Origin: an uncultured Endozoicomonas sp. | GTDB lineage: Bacteria > Pseudomonadota > Gammaproteobacteria > Pseudomonadales > Endozoicomonadaceae | Length of the DNA stretch: 48,292 nt | Assembly: GCA_900299555.1 (NCBI GenBank) | Contig: OODV01000129.1 | Location: forward strand, 1 to 48,292 | Direction of reading: 5' to 3' | Shown here: positions 25,423-34,563 of the stretch, one piece after another | Layout: the number at the start of each line of letters is the position of its first letter | Position numbering within the stretch: the stretch's first letter is position 1 | Made by a program: the position numbers and the translations under genes | The notes under the pieces: model-generated | What the model was told of the DNA's origin: nothing | Databases searched by the model: none | The model's input: only the letters and a program-made list of their open reading frames with translations

Positions 25423-27567
25423 ATGGGCTTTATAAGAAATACCCTGATAATCTCGTCCCTGTTGCTGGCGCTTACTTTTCAAGCGTTGGCGAACTGGTCA
25501 TCTGAAGAGCCGCAAACCCGAAAACATGTGGTTCGCCCTAAGGAGACTCTGGAAGTTATTGCGGGCAGTTACGGGTTTGAGGTGAATGAACTGGCCCGCT
25601 ATAACAAACTTGATTCTACTCAGGTGTTGCGGGTAGGACAGGTTATCTACTTCCCATCCAACATTGCACAGGAAAAGCCTGATCTTCCTTCAGTCGATCA
25701 GGGAAGACCTCTGGATGTCAGAACTTTTCCCAATTCAGTCGGTGCAACTGTTGAGGCAGAGAACGCACGATTAATGCCGCTTTTGGATGGAGAGCAATTG
25801 TCAGGGAAAGAGTCAGACCTCTCCAGGTACGGTAGTCAGGTCCATTATGCTTCGTCTTCTGACTTTGATTATAACTTTGCTCAGAAAAATGCTCGTCAGA
25901 ATATGGCGCCAGACGGCCGCCGCTCTGCAAACCTCTATATGATGCAGTCGCAGACACCAGGCGACAATAAAATGGTCATTTCTGCAGAGGATGCTATCCG
26001 CGATGCAATAGGCGACTTTGAGGACTCTATCGGTGATGATGAGTCGCCTGCTCTGGCCGCTTTTGGCGTTCGTCCTTATGCTTATTTTGGGAATGGGGAC
26101 AGCTTGAAGGAAGTCTTGCAAAATTTTGCTGCCAGCTATTACATGCCAGTTATTATTACGGATACGGTTGAAGGGCAGGTCAATGGCAAAATTGGTCCTA
26201 TGACTCCAGTGGACTTTCTGGATCATTTGGCAAATATCTATGGTTTCATCTGGTATTTTGATGGGCATACACTGTTTGTTTATGATGGTAGCTCTTCCAG
26301 CCAGCAGATTATCAGTCTGAGTTATTTACCTATTGACCAGCTAAAGAAAACACTGAAAAAGATCGGTATCTGGGATGGTCGATTTTTCTGGAAAGAGCAA
26401 CCTAAGGAAGGACTGGTATTTATCTCTGGTCCTCCCCGCTATATTGAGCTGGTTTCCCAGACAGCCATGTTACTGGATGCTAAAGAAGGGGAGCGTCAGA
26501 AGAGTAAACTTACTGTGCGCACTTTCCCGCTCAAGTACGCTTGGGCTACCGATAAGTCGTTTACTTTCAGAGGCCAGCAACTGACGGTTCCAGGTATTGC
26601 CACCATCCTGACAAGAATTATTAACGGCGGTGGTGTCGCGCAGGTAACAAAGCAGGGGTTGCCTAATCCATCAGTTACTCCGGCAGAGAGTGTCAGTACA
26701 TCCGGGGAGTCCAAACCTATGGATGGCTCAGAGTCAGCTGCTATGGAACAGTTAAATGCAGGAGCTGTAGCTGATGATATTTATATTAATGCGGATCCAC
26801 GATTGAATGCGATCATTGTGCATGACCTTGAATCTAAGATGCCAATGTATGAAGAACTCATTGCTTCACTGGATAAGCCCACCTCTCAAATAGAGATCAG
26901 TGTTTCAATTATTGATATCAATACTCAGGATTTGCAGGCTTTGGGAGTTGACTGGAATAATTCTGGCAGCTCAAGTGACACTCAGTTTTCTTTTACCCCC
27001 AACACAACTGCAGATTATACAACCATAGTATCCAGTGCCCTCGGTTCGTTTAATGCAAGACTGCAATTTCTTGCTGATGAGGGGAGAGCTAAGATTGTTT
27101 CAAGGCCATCAATCCTGACACTTGATAATATTGAAGCTATTCTCGACAACAGCAGTACGTTTTATGTCTCAGTGGCGAGTAATGAGGACTCGGAATTATT
27201 CCCTGTCACATCAGGAACAGTTGTCCAGGTTACACCAAGAATTGTTCGTGAAGATCATGGCAGAAGCATTCATATGAGTGTCAATATTCAGGACGGTACT
27301 GGCAGTCAGGGAACTGAAGAAATAGGCCAGAAACTGCCTGAAATTACCAATAGCTCAATTAATACCCAGGCGATTATCAGTGAACAGGAGAGCCTGTTAA
27401 TTGGAGGGTTTTACAAAGAGCAGAATGAAGAAAAGCTCTCAAAAGTCCCTCTCCTTGGAGATATCCCGGTTCTTGGTCATTTGTTTCGGGCGGAGTCAAC
27501 TTCCAAGATTAAGCAGGTACGTTTATTCCTGATAACACCTCGAATCATTGGTACAAAACAAACCTGA
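25423..27567 (+). CDS. sctC: T3SS outer-membrane secretin SctC with N-terminal LysM domain
   Basis: Forms the outer-membrane ring through which the needle emerges. A signal peptide ends at FQALA (residues 19-23). Residues 35-78 (HVVRPKETLEVIAGSYGFEV..., VLRVGQVIYFPS) form a LysM peptidoglycan-binding module, not part of YscC. After a linker of about 120 residues come the N0/N1 domains (from about 208, ALAAFGVRPYAYFGNGDSLK) and an N3-like segment with INADPRLNAIIVHDLESKM. The secretin core ends in SKVPLLGDIPVLGHLFR. Length is 714 aa against 607 for YscC. GGAGG lies 10 bases before the ATG. It diverges from sctXYV and runs into glpD after 18 bases. Confidence 0.95.
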   Translation: MGFIRNTLIISSLLLALTFQALANWSSEEPQTRKHVVRPKETLEVIAGSYGFEVNELARYNKLDSTQVLRVGQVIYFPSNIAQEKPDLPSVDQGRPLDVRTFPNSVGATVEAENARLMPLLDGEQLSGKESDLSRYGSQVHYASSSDFDYNFAQKNARQNMAPDGRRSANLYMMQSQTPGDNKMVISAEDAIRDAIGDFEDSIGDDESPALAAFGVRPYAYFGNGDSLKEVLQNFAASYYMPVIITDTVEGQVNGKIGPMTPVDFLDHLANIYGFIWYFDGHTLFVYDGSSSSQQIISLSYLPIDQLKKTLKKIGIWDGRFFWKEQPKEGLVFISGPPRYIELVSQTAMLLDAKEGERQKSKLTVRTFPLKYAWATDKSFTFRGQQLTVPGIATILTRIINGGGVAQVTKQGLPNPSVTPAESVSTSGESKPMDGSESAAMEQLNAGAVADDIYINADPRLNAIIVHDLESKMPMYEELIASLDKPTSQIEISVSIIDINTQDLQALGVDWNNSGSSSDTQFSFTPNTTADYTTIVSSALGSFNARLQFLADEGRAKIVSRPSILTLDNIEAILDNSSTFYVSVASNEDSELFPVTSGTVVQVTPRIVREDHGRSIHMSVNIQDGTGSQGTEEIGQKLPEITNSSINTQAIISEQESLLIGGFYKEQNEEKLSKVPLLGDIPVLGHLFRAESTSKIKQVRLFLITPRIIGTKQT

Positions 27568-27585
27568 TGTTGTGTAAGGGAGGTC

Positions 27586-29115
27586 ATGTCGGACGTGGTT
27601 GAGCAAGCAACAGACTATGACCTTCTGGTTATTGGTGGAGGTATTAACGGGGTTGGTGTTGCTTACGATGCTGCGGGGCGTGGCCTAAGAGTTTGTTTGT
27701 GTGAGATGGGGGACCTGGCAGGAGCGACATCCTCTTCCAGCAGTAAACTGATCCACGGCGGACTTCGTTATCTTGAGCAATATGAATTTCGCCTGGTCAG
27801 AGAAGCGCTAGCTGAACGTGAAGTTCTGCTGAAAATAGCACCACATATTTCATGGCCATTACGCTTTTACCTTCCGCACCAACCCGGATTAAGGCCAGCC
27901 TGGATGGTTCGACTAGGCTTGTTTCTTTATGATCATTTAAGTAATCGCAATACCTTGGCGGATAGTCGTTGTTTAAAACTTGATGCTGACAGCCCTTTAA
28001 AAAGCTCCTTCAAAACCGTATTTGAATACTCTGATGTCTGGGTCGATGATGCTCGCCTGGTGTTGCTGAATGCTCTGGGTTTGCGTGAGCGTGGTGGGAG
28101 TGTGTTTACCAGAACAAAAGTTGTATCAGGTTCTCGTAGAAATGGTCATTGGCATATCGTGCTTAAAGACCGAATAACCGGGAGAACGGAGGTGGTAACA
28201 TCCAGGGCTTTAGTTAATGCAGCCGGCCCCTGGGTTACTGACGTTCTCGACGGGTTATCCAGAGCGGCAGGTAAGACAGCACGTCTGATAAAAGGAAGTC
28301 ATATTGTCGTTCCTAAAGTTTATCAGGGAGATCAGGCATACATTCTTCAGAACTACGATAAAAGAGTGGTTTTTGTCATTCCATTTCTTGAGGATTACTC
28401 TCTGATCGGTACAACGGAAGTTGAATATAAGGAGGACCCTAAGGCTGCTCACTGTTCAGCCCAGGAGCGAGAGTACCTCTGTCAGGTGGTAAATGATTAT
28501 TTCAAAAACTCGATTTCTATAGATGACATTCTTTGGGATTACTCAGGTGTTCGGCCATTGTGTGAGGATAAGTCCAGTAATGCGCGTACTGTTACTCGGG
28601 ATTATGCTTTTGAGCTAGAGGATCAGAGTGGGAGAGCGCCTTTACTCTCAATTTTCGGGGGAAAGCTGACAACCTATAGAAAGCTTGGCGAGCATGCCAT
28701 GGACAGTCTGGCTCGCTATTTTCCAATGGCTGCAACAGCCTGGACTCAAAGCTGCTTATTACCAGGAGCCTTAGCTATTGATGAGTGTCTTCAGGAATTA
28801 GGTCAGCGTTTTTCATGGTTACCTGAATCTATCGCCATTCGCTATGCTCGAAGTTATGGCTCTCTTGCATATCAGTTTCTTGATGGAGTAAGCAGTATAA
28901 GTGACTTGGGAATGGATTTCGGTTCTGGGTTATATCAACGTGAAGTTGATTACCTTATTCATAATGAATGGGTTTTGAAAGTTGATGATTTGTTGTGGCG
29001 GAGGAGTAAGCTGGGTTTGTCTCTATGTACCGAAGAAACCTGTGTGTTGGCCGATTACATTGAGAGTCATGTCCAGATGGGGTTGGTGCAAGGTACTCTG
29101 AATCGTATTGGTTAG
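27586..29115 (+). CDS. glpD: Aerobic glycerol-3-phosphate dehydrogenase GlpD
   Basis: Inner-membrane-associated flavoenzyme oxidising glycerol 3-phosphate to dihydroxyacetone phosphate and reducing quinone. The N-terminal FAD motif is LLVIGGGINGVGVAYDAAGR. ATSSSSSKLIHGGLRYLEQY is the family block carrying FAD contacts. LIKGSHIVVP, LIGTTEVEY, DYSGVRPL and FGGKLTTYRKL are further conserved GlpD segments. Length is 509 aa (E. coli 501). GGGAGG precedes the ATG. It starts 18 bases after sctC, so it could be read through from the T3SS promoter, an odd partner for a central metabolic gene. No glpR, glpF or glpK is nearby. Confidence 0.96.
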   Translation: MSDVVEQATDYDLLVIGGGINGVGVAYDAAGRGLRVCLCEMGDLAGATSSSSSKLIHGGLRYLEQYEFRLVREALAEREVLLKIAPHISWPLRFYLPHQPGLRPAWMVRLGLFLYDHLSNRNTLADSRCLKLDADSPLKSSFKTVFEYSDVWVDDARLVLLNALGLRERGGSVFTRTKVVSGSRRNGHWHIVLKDRITGRTEVVTSRALVNAAGPWVTDVLDGLSRAAGKTARLIKGSHIVVPKVYQGDQAYILQNYDKRVVFVIPFLEDYSLIGTTEVEYKEDPKAAHCSAQEREYLCQVVNDYFKNSISIDDILWDYSGVRPLCEDKSSNARTVTRDYAFELEDQSGRAPLLSIFGGKLTTYRKLGEHAMDSLARYFPMAATAWTQSCLLPGALAIDECLQELGQRFSWLPESIAIRYARSYGSLAYQFLDGVSSISDLGMDFGSGLYQREVDYLIHNEWVLKVDDLLWRRSKLGLSLCTEETCVLADYIESHVQMGLVQGTLNRIG

Positions 29116-29170
29116 CAGAGCAAGAAAACCTATACATTTATTTTCAATAATTTAATAAAGATAATGCGCA

Positions 29171-30076
29171 ATGTACTCTGTTAAAGTGTTATATCAGTGT
29201 CGTCGAATTGTCGCTATTGGCGGAGGGCATGGCCTTGGCAGGGTAATGGCAAGCCTGGGCTTTCTGGGAGAGCGTCTGTCCGGTATTGTTACTACCACTG
29301 ATGATGGTGGGTCAACAGGTCGGCTCAGGGATGCCAGTGGCTGTATTGCCTGGGGGGATTTAAGAAATTGTCTGAATCAGCTTTGTTCCGACAGCCCGAA
29401 TCTGGCACGAATCTTATTTGAATATCGTTTTAAAAACAGTGGCGATATCAGCGGACATAATCTTGGGAATCTGATTTTGTTGGCAATAGATCAGATGTGT
29501 GTTCGTCCATTGGATGCAATTAATTTGATTCGGCAGATGTTACAGGTAGGTGCAGAACTGATTCCAATGTCTGAAGAGCCTGCACGTTTGGGTGCAGTAG
29601 TAGATGGGCAGGAAGTTGTTGGTGAAACCGCAGTTGATTCTCTGGAAAAACGTCCGGAAAAATTAATGATTTTACCCACTATAAGGCCAACCGATGAAGC
29701 GTTAGCAAAGATAAAAGAATCCGAAATGATCATCCTGGGTCCCGGTAGCTTTATGACCAGTATTTTGCCGGCACTGCTGATTCCGGAAATCGCTGAGAGC
29801 ATTCGATCCAGTAAAGCCTTGAAAGTATTTATCGGTAATATTAATCAGGAACTATCAGCCGTAGGTAAAATGCCCATCAGTGAAAAATTGTCATGGATGA
29901 ACGAAATGACCGGGGTATATCCAGATGTATTGTTGTGGCCTGAAGAAAATGGACAACCAGAACGCCTTCAGTGTGACACGTATGTTCAGCCTTTGGCTGA
30001 CAGTTTCCAGCCGGGTGTTCATAGTCGGGAAGCATTAAGACAAAGCCTTGATCAGCTTGCCTCAGCCCTGTTTTAA
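29171..30076 (+). CDS. ybhK: YvcK/YbhK family gluconeogenesis-factor-like protein
   Basis: A 301-residue CofD-fold protein close to E. coli YbhK (302 aa). Family members bind UDP-sugars and affect cell-wall precursor supply and growth on gluconeogenic carbon (known for Bacillus YvcK). Motifs: VAIGGGHGLGRVMASL, TTTDDGGSTGRLRD, IAWGDLRNCLNQL, GHNLGNLIL, and ILGPGSFMTSILPALL near the C-terminus. It lies 55 bases after glpD on the same strand. It is followed directly by the convergent sugar transferase, with only 23 bases between stop codons. Note the proximity to a UDP-sugar-consuming polysaccharide locus. Confidence 0.93.
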   Translation: MYSVKVLYQCRRIVAIGGGHGLGRVMASLGFLGERLSGIVTTTDDGGSTGRLRDASGCIAWGDLRNCLNQLCSDSPNLARILFEYRFKNSGDISGHNLGNLILLAIDQMCVRPLDAINLIRQMLQVGAELIPMSEEPARLGAVVDGQEVVGETAVDSLEKRPEKLMILPTIRPTDEALAKIKESEMIILGPGSFMTSILPALLIPEIAESIRSSKALKVFIGNINQELSAVGKMPISEKLSWMNEMTGVYPDVLLWPEENGQPERLQCDTYVQPLADSFQPGVHSREALRQSLDQLASALF

Positions 30077-30099
30077 TGTGGTGCTTATATAAAAGAAGC

Positions 30100-30741
30100 T
30101 TATTGCCCACGACCGGTAATCATGACTACGATAGTTTTGAACATCACATAAATATCCATTTTCAGCCATTCCCAGGGACTGCTTAAAGACAGTGCATAGG
30201 CATGGTCATAAGCGACTTTATTTCTTACATCATTAAGCGTCTCATCATAGCCCATGTTGACTTGAGCAAGGCCAGTAATCCCAGGAACAACATCAAAGGT
30301 TCTTTCTGAATAAAAGGGTATATTGCTTTCCAGTTTGTTGTACATTCCAGGCCGCTCTGGCCTTGGTCCTACCATGGACATATCGCCTACAAGAACATTC
30401 CAAAGCTGGGGTAACTCATCAAGACGTGTCTTTCTTAGAAAATTACCAATTTTGGTAATTCTTGGGTCGTTTTTCTGAGCCCATACTGGCCCTGTTCCTT
30501 CCTCAGCATCGCTGCGCATCGTTCTGAACTTTTTCATCATGAATAAACGTATGTAGTATTCCTTTTGATAACCAATACGCATCTGCTGGTAAATAATAGG
30601 TCCTGGGCTGTCCAGTCGAATAGCCAGTGCGATAATGGGAAATAGCGGCAGGGTTATTAACAGTCCGACCAGTGCTATAAGAATATCCATTAACCGCTTT
30701 CCCATAGATGCGATTGGGTGGACATAGGTTGATTCTTTCAT
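30100..30741 (-). CDS. Initiating sugar transferase (undecaprenyl-phosphate phosphosugar transferase)
   Basis: Starts the polysaccharide repeat by moving a phosphosugar from a nucleotide sugar to undecaprenyl phosphate at the inner membrane. The 213-residue protein is the short type, with a single N-terminal re-entrant hydrophobic helix (about 18-41) and no upper domain. The conserved blocks are FMMKKFRTM, TKIGNFLRKTRLDELPQLWN, GDMSMVGPRPERP and VPGITGLAQVN. AAGGAG precedes the ATG. It is the last gene of the minus-strand operon, the position of sypR in the Vibrio fischeri syp locus. Confidence 0.93.
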   Translation of the reverse strand: MKESTYVHPIASMGKRLMDILIALVGLLITLPLFPIIALAIRLDSPGPIIYQQMRIGYQKEYYIRLFMMKKFRTMRSDAEEGTGPVWAQKNDPRITKIGNFLRKTRLDELPQLWNVLVGDMSMVGPRPERPGMYNKLESNIPFYSERTFDVVPGITGLAQVNMGYDETLNDVRNKVAYDHAYALSLSSPWEWLKMDIYVMFKTIVVMITGRGQ

Positions 30742-30773
30742 GGGTACACTCCTTAAGTACGTTGTGAATTTTC

Positions 30774-31970
30774 TTATATTTCGTTATTAACTCGTTTCCA
30801 TTGGCCCTTACTCTGGCCAGACAGATATTTAATTAACCCAATAGCCATCGCCATATGCCCGGATACCACGTAAAAAAGCACTCTTAATATTTTGGGACCT
30901 GGTTGTGAATGCAGAGCTATATATAGTGTGGTTAGTCCATAAACAGCCAATTGACTCGAAAGAATGATTTGAAAAAAAAGAGAGTTTTGAGCGAGTAAGG
31001 TTGACGAAAAAAGTGCCATTAGCAAAAACAGTGGCATGAAAGGACGAAGAAATTTACCGGAGAAAAAATTGAAGGCGATTTTGCCAAACCTGGGGTGAAG
31101 TAATCCGGCATGACGAATAGCCTGTTGAACATTGCCCGCAGCAATACGCTTTCTGCGTTGAAAGTCCATCTCATTACATGCCTGTTCGAGTTCCATCGCT
31201 ATTATTCTTGGGTCATAAAGACAGCGGTAACCTTTCATAATTATTTGAACGGGAAGGGTGAAGTCATCATTGATGGTATCTGGCGGTATTAAGTCAAACA
31301 GGTTACGCCGGAAAGCATAAAATGCACCATGGACACCCAGTGTTGCTCCGAGAGCACTCTCCCGGGTTTTAATATTTCTTTGGTATTGCCAGTAGGCCTG
31401 TTCCCCAACACTGAGAGATTGAAAAAAGTGATAACTTCCACAAACAACACCCGTGTTGTCATTGCTTAGGTGTGCTGCGACGATTAACAAACTGTCAATG
31501 GATAACAGAGATGACACATCGGAAAGAGCAACAATACTGCAGCGGCAAAGGCCGATGGCCTCATTCAATACTGCAACTTTTCCACAATTATCAGGTTTTT
31601 CCACGATGGAGAGATTCAGGTGACTGCATTCAGGCTCAGTAAGTGTTTCTTTTGCCAAAAGTGCAGTTTTATCGGTACAGCCATCACATATCAGAATCAC
31701 TCTAAGCTTATAATCCGGGTAGTCCAGAGCAGCCAGGTTTCGTATCTTTTCCTGAATGGTATCTGCTTCATTATGTGCAGGCATGATCAGGCAGATACTG
31801 GGCAACATATGATCAAGCGGTGTTACGTGGTAGTTACGGTGATAAAAGGACGGTAGCGTGTTTTCCAACCCCTGTGTCATTAGTTTAAGGATTATGGGAT
31901 AACCAATATGGTGATAAACAATCACCAGACTCACCAGAAAAAAAACGGCTAAGGCCAACCATTCCATCAT
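30774..31970 (-). CDS. Glycosyltransferase family 2, membrane-bound
   Basis: A 398-residue processive-type GT2. An N-terminal membrane helix (about 5-24) is followed by the GT-A catalytic domain: ICLIMPAHNEADTIQEKI, VILICDGCTDKT, a DVSS (DxD-like) at about 155-158, and NDDF with the QRRKR motif typical of chain-elongating enzymes. Three C-terminal membrane helices follow (about 300-390). It would add sugars on the cytoplasmic face. Its ATG overlaps the stop of the upstream GT4 gene by four bases. Compare sypQ, which also encodes a GT2 next to the initiating transferase. Confidence 0.9.
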   Translation of the reverse strand: MMEWLALAVFFLVSLVIVYHHIGYPIILKLMTQGLENTLPSFYHRNYHVTPLDHMLPSICLIMPAHNEADTIQEKIRNLAALDYPDYKLRVILICDGCTDKTALLAKETLTEPECSHLNLSIVEKPDNCGKVAVLNEAIGLCRCSIVALSDVSSLLSIDSLLIVAAHLSNDNTGVVCGSYHFFQSLSVGEQAYWQYQRNIKTRESALGATLGVHGAFYAFRRNLFDLIPPDTINDDFTLPVQIIMKGYRCLYDPRIIAMELEQACNEMDFQRRKRIAAGNVQQAIRHAGLLHPRFGKIAFNFFSGKFLRPFMPLFLLMALFSSTLLAQNSLFFQIILSSQLAVYGLTTLYIALHSQPGPKILRVLFYVVSGHMAMAIGLIKYLSGQSKGQWKRVNNEI

Positions 31971-33061
31971 ATTGGCCTCCCAAGATAGAGTTCATTGTAT
32001 TGATTGATCATCCTTTCCAGGTTGCAGTTTTCAACAACAAAATTTCTTGCTGATGCTTGCTTTTCAGAATTGATCCCTGTCCTGAGCTGTTTATTGAGGG
32101 CTGTTTCCAACTCCTGGGTACTCTCTGGTTTTATCAATACGCCGCTAATGGGGTCAACCGCCTCTCTACAGCCACCAACATCGGTCATGACCACGACTCT
32201 CTGGCAAGATTGGGCCTCAAGAGGTGATAGGGGGAGCCCTTCTTGTTTTGACGCAAGGCAAAAAATATCAATTGCATGATAAAATCCGGGCATATCATCA
32301 ATCACGCCCAGAAAATGTACACGCTGCTCAATATTCAGTCTTTTTGCTAATGCTCTAAGTTCTTGCTCCAGCTCACCTCCGCCAGCCAGGGCCAATTGCG
32401 TGGTTGCTGGCAGTTTTGAGAAAGCATGGAGCAGGAGGTTATGACATTTCACTTCGGTGAAACGAGCTGCACAGCCAATAATCGGAGCATCAGCTGGTAA
32501 ATTAAGCCTATGCCTGGCAGCAACCTGGTCAGCGGGCTTAAAGTGGCTGGTATCAATACCATTAAGAATGACTGATGGCTTGGATAGAGGAATATGTTTT
32601 CGAATATTTGTTGCAACCAGTTCAGCATCTGCGACAACGTGAGGTCTGAAAAGATGGAAGCAGGCAGATACCAGCCAGCGTCGCTTTTGGTTATTCAAAT
32701 GCCAGGCATCATGTTCAGTATGAACGTGGTCACAGCCAGCCAGTTTGGCCGCAATACCACCATAGAGAAGAGGGCCTACATGATGGGTGTGAATCACATC
32801 TACTTTGAGCTCATTGAGAAGCTGAGAGAGCTTTTTTACGGTACATACGCTCAGGCCCGAAGGCTTATTTAGAAAGTGAGCTCTTTCCAGGTGCTGAATT
32901 CTGGGCCATTGATTAATGGTCTCAGATCGGGTTCCTTCAAGGCTGATAATGTGAACAGCTTCAGGGGTGTTGGCCTTTCGTTGCAGATCCAGAGCCATTG
33001 TCTCGATGCCACCTGGAGCCAGATGCTGGACAATCTGGGCAATGACGAGTGGTTTGTTCAT
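31967..33061 (-). CDS. Glycosyltransferase family 4
   Basis: A 364-residue GT-B retaining glycosyltransferase. The N-terminal acceptor domain opens with IAQIVQHLAPGGIETMALDL, and HTHHVGPLLYGG follows. The C-terminal donor domain has VILNGIDTSHFKP, IIGCAARFTEVKCHNLLLHA and the E-x7-E type motif in KQEGLPLSPLEAQSC. Specificity is not predictable. Four-base overlaps exist with both the upstream Wzz-like gene and the downstream GT2, showing a tightly coupled operon. In V. fischeri syp no GT4 lies exactly here, so this is a difference from that locus. Confidence 0.9.
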   Translation of the reverse strand: MNKPLVIAQIVQHLAPGGIETMALDLQRKANTPEAVHIISLEGTRSETINQWPRIQHLERAHFLNKPSGLSVCTVKKLSQLLNELKVDVIHTHHVGPLLYGGIAAKLAGCDHVHTEHDAWHLNNQKRRWLVSACFHLFRPHVVADAELVATNIRKHIPLSKPSVILNGIDTSHFKPADQVAARHRLNLPADAPIIGCAARFTEVKCHNLLLHAFSKLPATTQLALAGGGELEQELRALAKRLNIEQRVHFLGVIDDMPGFYHAIDIFCLASKQEGLPLSPLEAQSCQRVVVMTDVGGCREAVDPISGVLIKPESTQELETALNKQLRTGINSEKQASARNFVVENCNLERMINQYNELYLGRPI

Positions 33062-34563
33062 GATGGCACCTCCTCATCATTAAACCAGTCTTTCTCTGGG
33101 TCGTAGGTCAAGGTTGGAGCTTTTGGCATATTAGGTATTCTTGCCAGAACAGGAATGCCAGAGATCCTCTCGATACTGTCCTGAAGGCGGAGTGTGGTAT
33201 CAGAGATTTCAGAGATGGCAGCAAGTCCTGTCCCTATACCCAGGCCTGCAAATAGCCCGGCAACCACAAACAATGAGGCAGGTAGCTGGTTGGGGCTGCT
33301 TGGGGTGAACGGTTCGTCAATGATCTTTACTTGTTCTGATTCCTGATAAGCACTCAGATCTTCGGTTACTTTTGCCATTACATAGCGGTTAAGAAAGTCA
33401 TCATAAAGCTTCTGCTTGATGCCAAAGTCTCGCTGAAGCTCTACTAGGGTTCTTTCTACTTCCGCAAATTGCTGTACTTTGTTCTGAAGCTGATCGGTTT
33501 GTTCCTTTATATTTTTTACTTCGTTCTCAAGACTGTTTACTTTGGCTTTGGCGTCCTGAACGGCCTGAAGCTGAGAGGCAAGTATTGTAGTTTGTCCTCC
33601 CTGTGGGTTATCCATTGAGACTGAGGGGGTTGATGACGCCAGATTCCAGAGGCGTTGAACATCTTCTGTCTTAAGCTTACTGCTTTCAGTGATCATTCTC
33701 TGGCGTTCTTTTTTGAGCCGATCAAGCTCTCTGACCGAGGCCTGAACTTTACTGTGCTTTTCTGTATAGCGGGAACGAAGCATACTGAGCGTGGTGCGGG
33801 TATTGATTATCCGCTCCTCAAGCTTTCCGATTACGGGGTTGGTTTGAGCCAGGTTGCCATTGAATTCTTCCATCGCCGCTTTTGCGCCGGCAAGCTCTGT
33901 CTGCTTCTCCATCAATAATTGGCGAAGCTCTGCCAGTCGAGTGACATTTGCCTTGTGTAGCTCAGGCAGTTCCAGTGCATATCTGGCTTTGTAGTCAGAT
34001 AACTTCAGTTCAGCATCAGTCAGTTCTTTGTGCCTGCTATCTACCTGATCCTTAAGAAACTGAGTGGAGGCAATCTGCCATGATTTCTGAGGTGCCTGAA
34101 CCAATGTAAGAAAATGCTTTGTAACTTTGGTCAGTAGCTCTTTAATGTCTGTTTTATTCTCACTGCGATAATAAATTTTGACCAGGTCACCACCAAATAC
34201 GATAGATAATGACCGTGAAAGCTCATCAATCGCCTCATCAATTTGTTCTTCAGAAGATTTATAATCGATAAGCCCGACAGCCTTGGCTACTCCTTTTAAC
34301 ACCTTGCGGCTCTTAAGCAGTATTTTCAGCGCTAACTGTCGTTCTTCAAGATTGGTAGAGATGGTGAAATCTTCCAAAATTGGATTGAGTTCGGTGGTAT
34401 TTTGAAGAAGTATCGTTGTATGAGCCTCATAGAATTTCGGAGCCATGAAACTGGCAAGGAAACCGACAATTGGCATGATGAGAATTGGAACGCAAATGGT
34501 ATATCTCCGCCGCCAGGCTGCACTGAGAAGGCGAAACAGGTTTCTCAGGATTTCACTGGACAT
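33058..34563 (-). CDS. Wzz-type polysaccharide chain-length/co-polymerase protein
   Basis: A 501-residue inner-membrane protein controlling length of the polymer. Two membrane helices bracket the periplasmic domain: about 20-43 (CVPILIMPIVGFLASFMAP) and about 425-448 (LFVVAGLFAGLGIGTGLAA). The latter is preceded by a Pro-rich IIDEPFTPSSPNQLPAS, the Wzz signature. Between them lie long coiled coils (about 180-390, with DAELKLSDYKARY and ENEVKNIKEQTDQLQNKVQ). It resembles the PEP-CTERM/exopolysaccharide subgroup without a fused kinase. The kinase-like partner is encoded separately at 47289. In position it is like sypO. Confidence 0.93.
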   Translation of the reverse strand: MSSEILRNLFRLLSAAWRRRYTICVPILIMPIVGFLASFMAPKFYEAHTTILLQNTTELNPILEDFTISTNLEERQLALKILLKSRKVLKGVAKAVGLIDYKSSEEQIDEAIDELSRSLSIVFGGDLVKIYYRSENKTDIKELLTKVTKHFLTLVQAPQKSWQIASTQFLKDQVDSRHKELTDAELKLSDYKARYALELPELHKANVTRLAELRQLLMEKQTELAGAKAAMEEFNGNLAQTNPVIGKLEERIINTRTTLSMLRSRYTEKHSKVQASVRELDRLKKERQRMITESSKLKTEDVQRLWNLASSTPSVSMDNPQGGQTTILASQLQAVQDAKAKVNSLENEVKNIKEQTDQLQNKVQQFAEVERTLVELQRDFGIKQKLYDDFLNRYVMAKVTEDLSAYQESEQVKIIDEPFTPSSPNQLPASLFVVAGLFAGLGIGTGLAAISEISDTTLRLQDSIERISGIPVLARIPNMPKAPTLTYDPEKDWFNDEEVPS

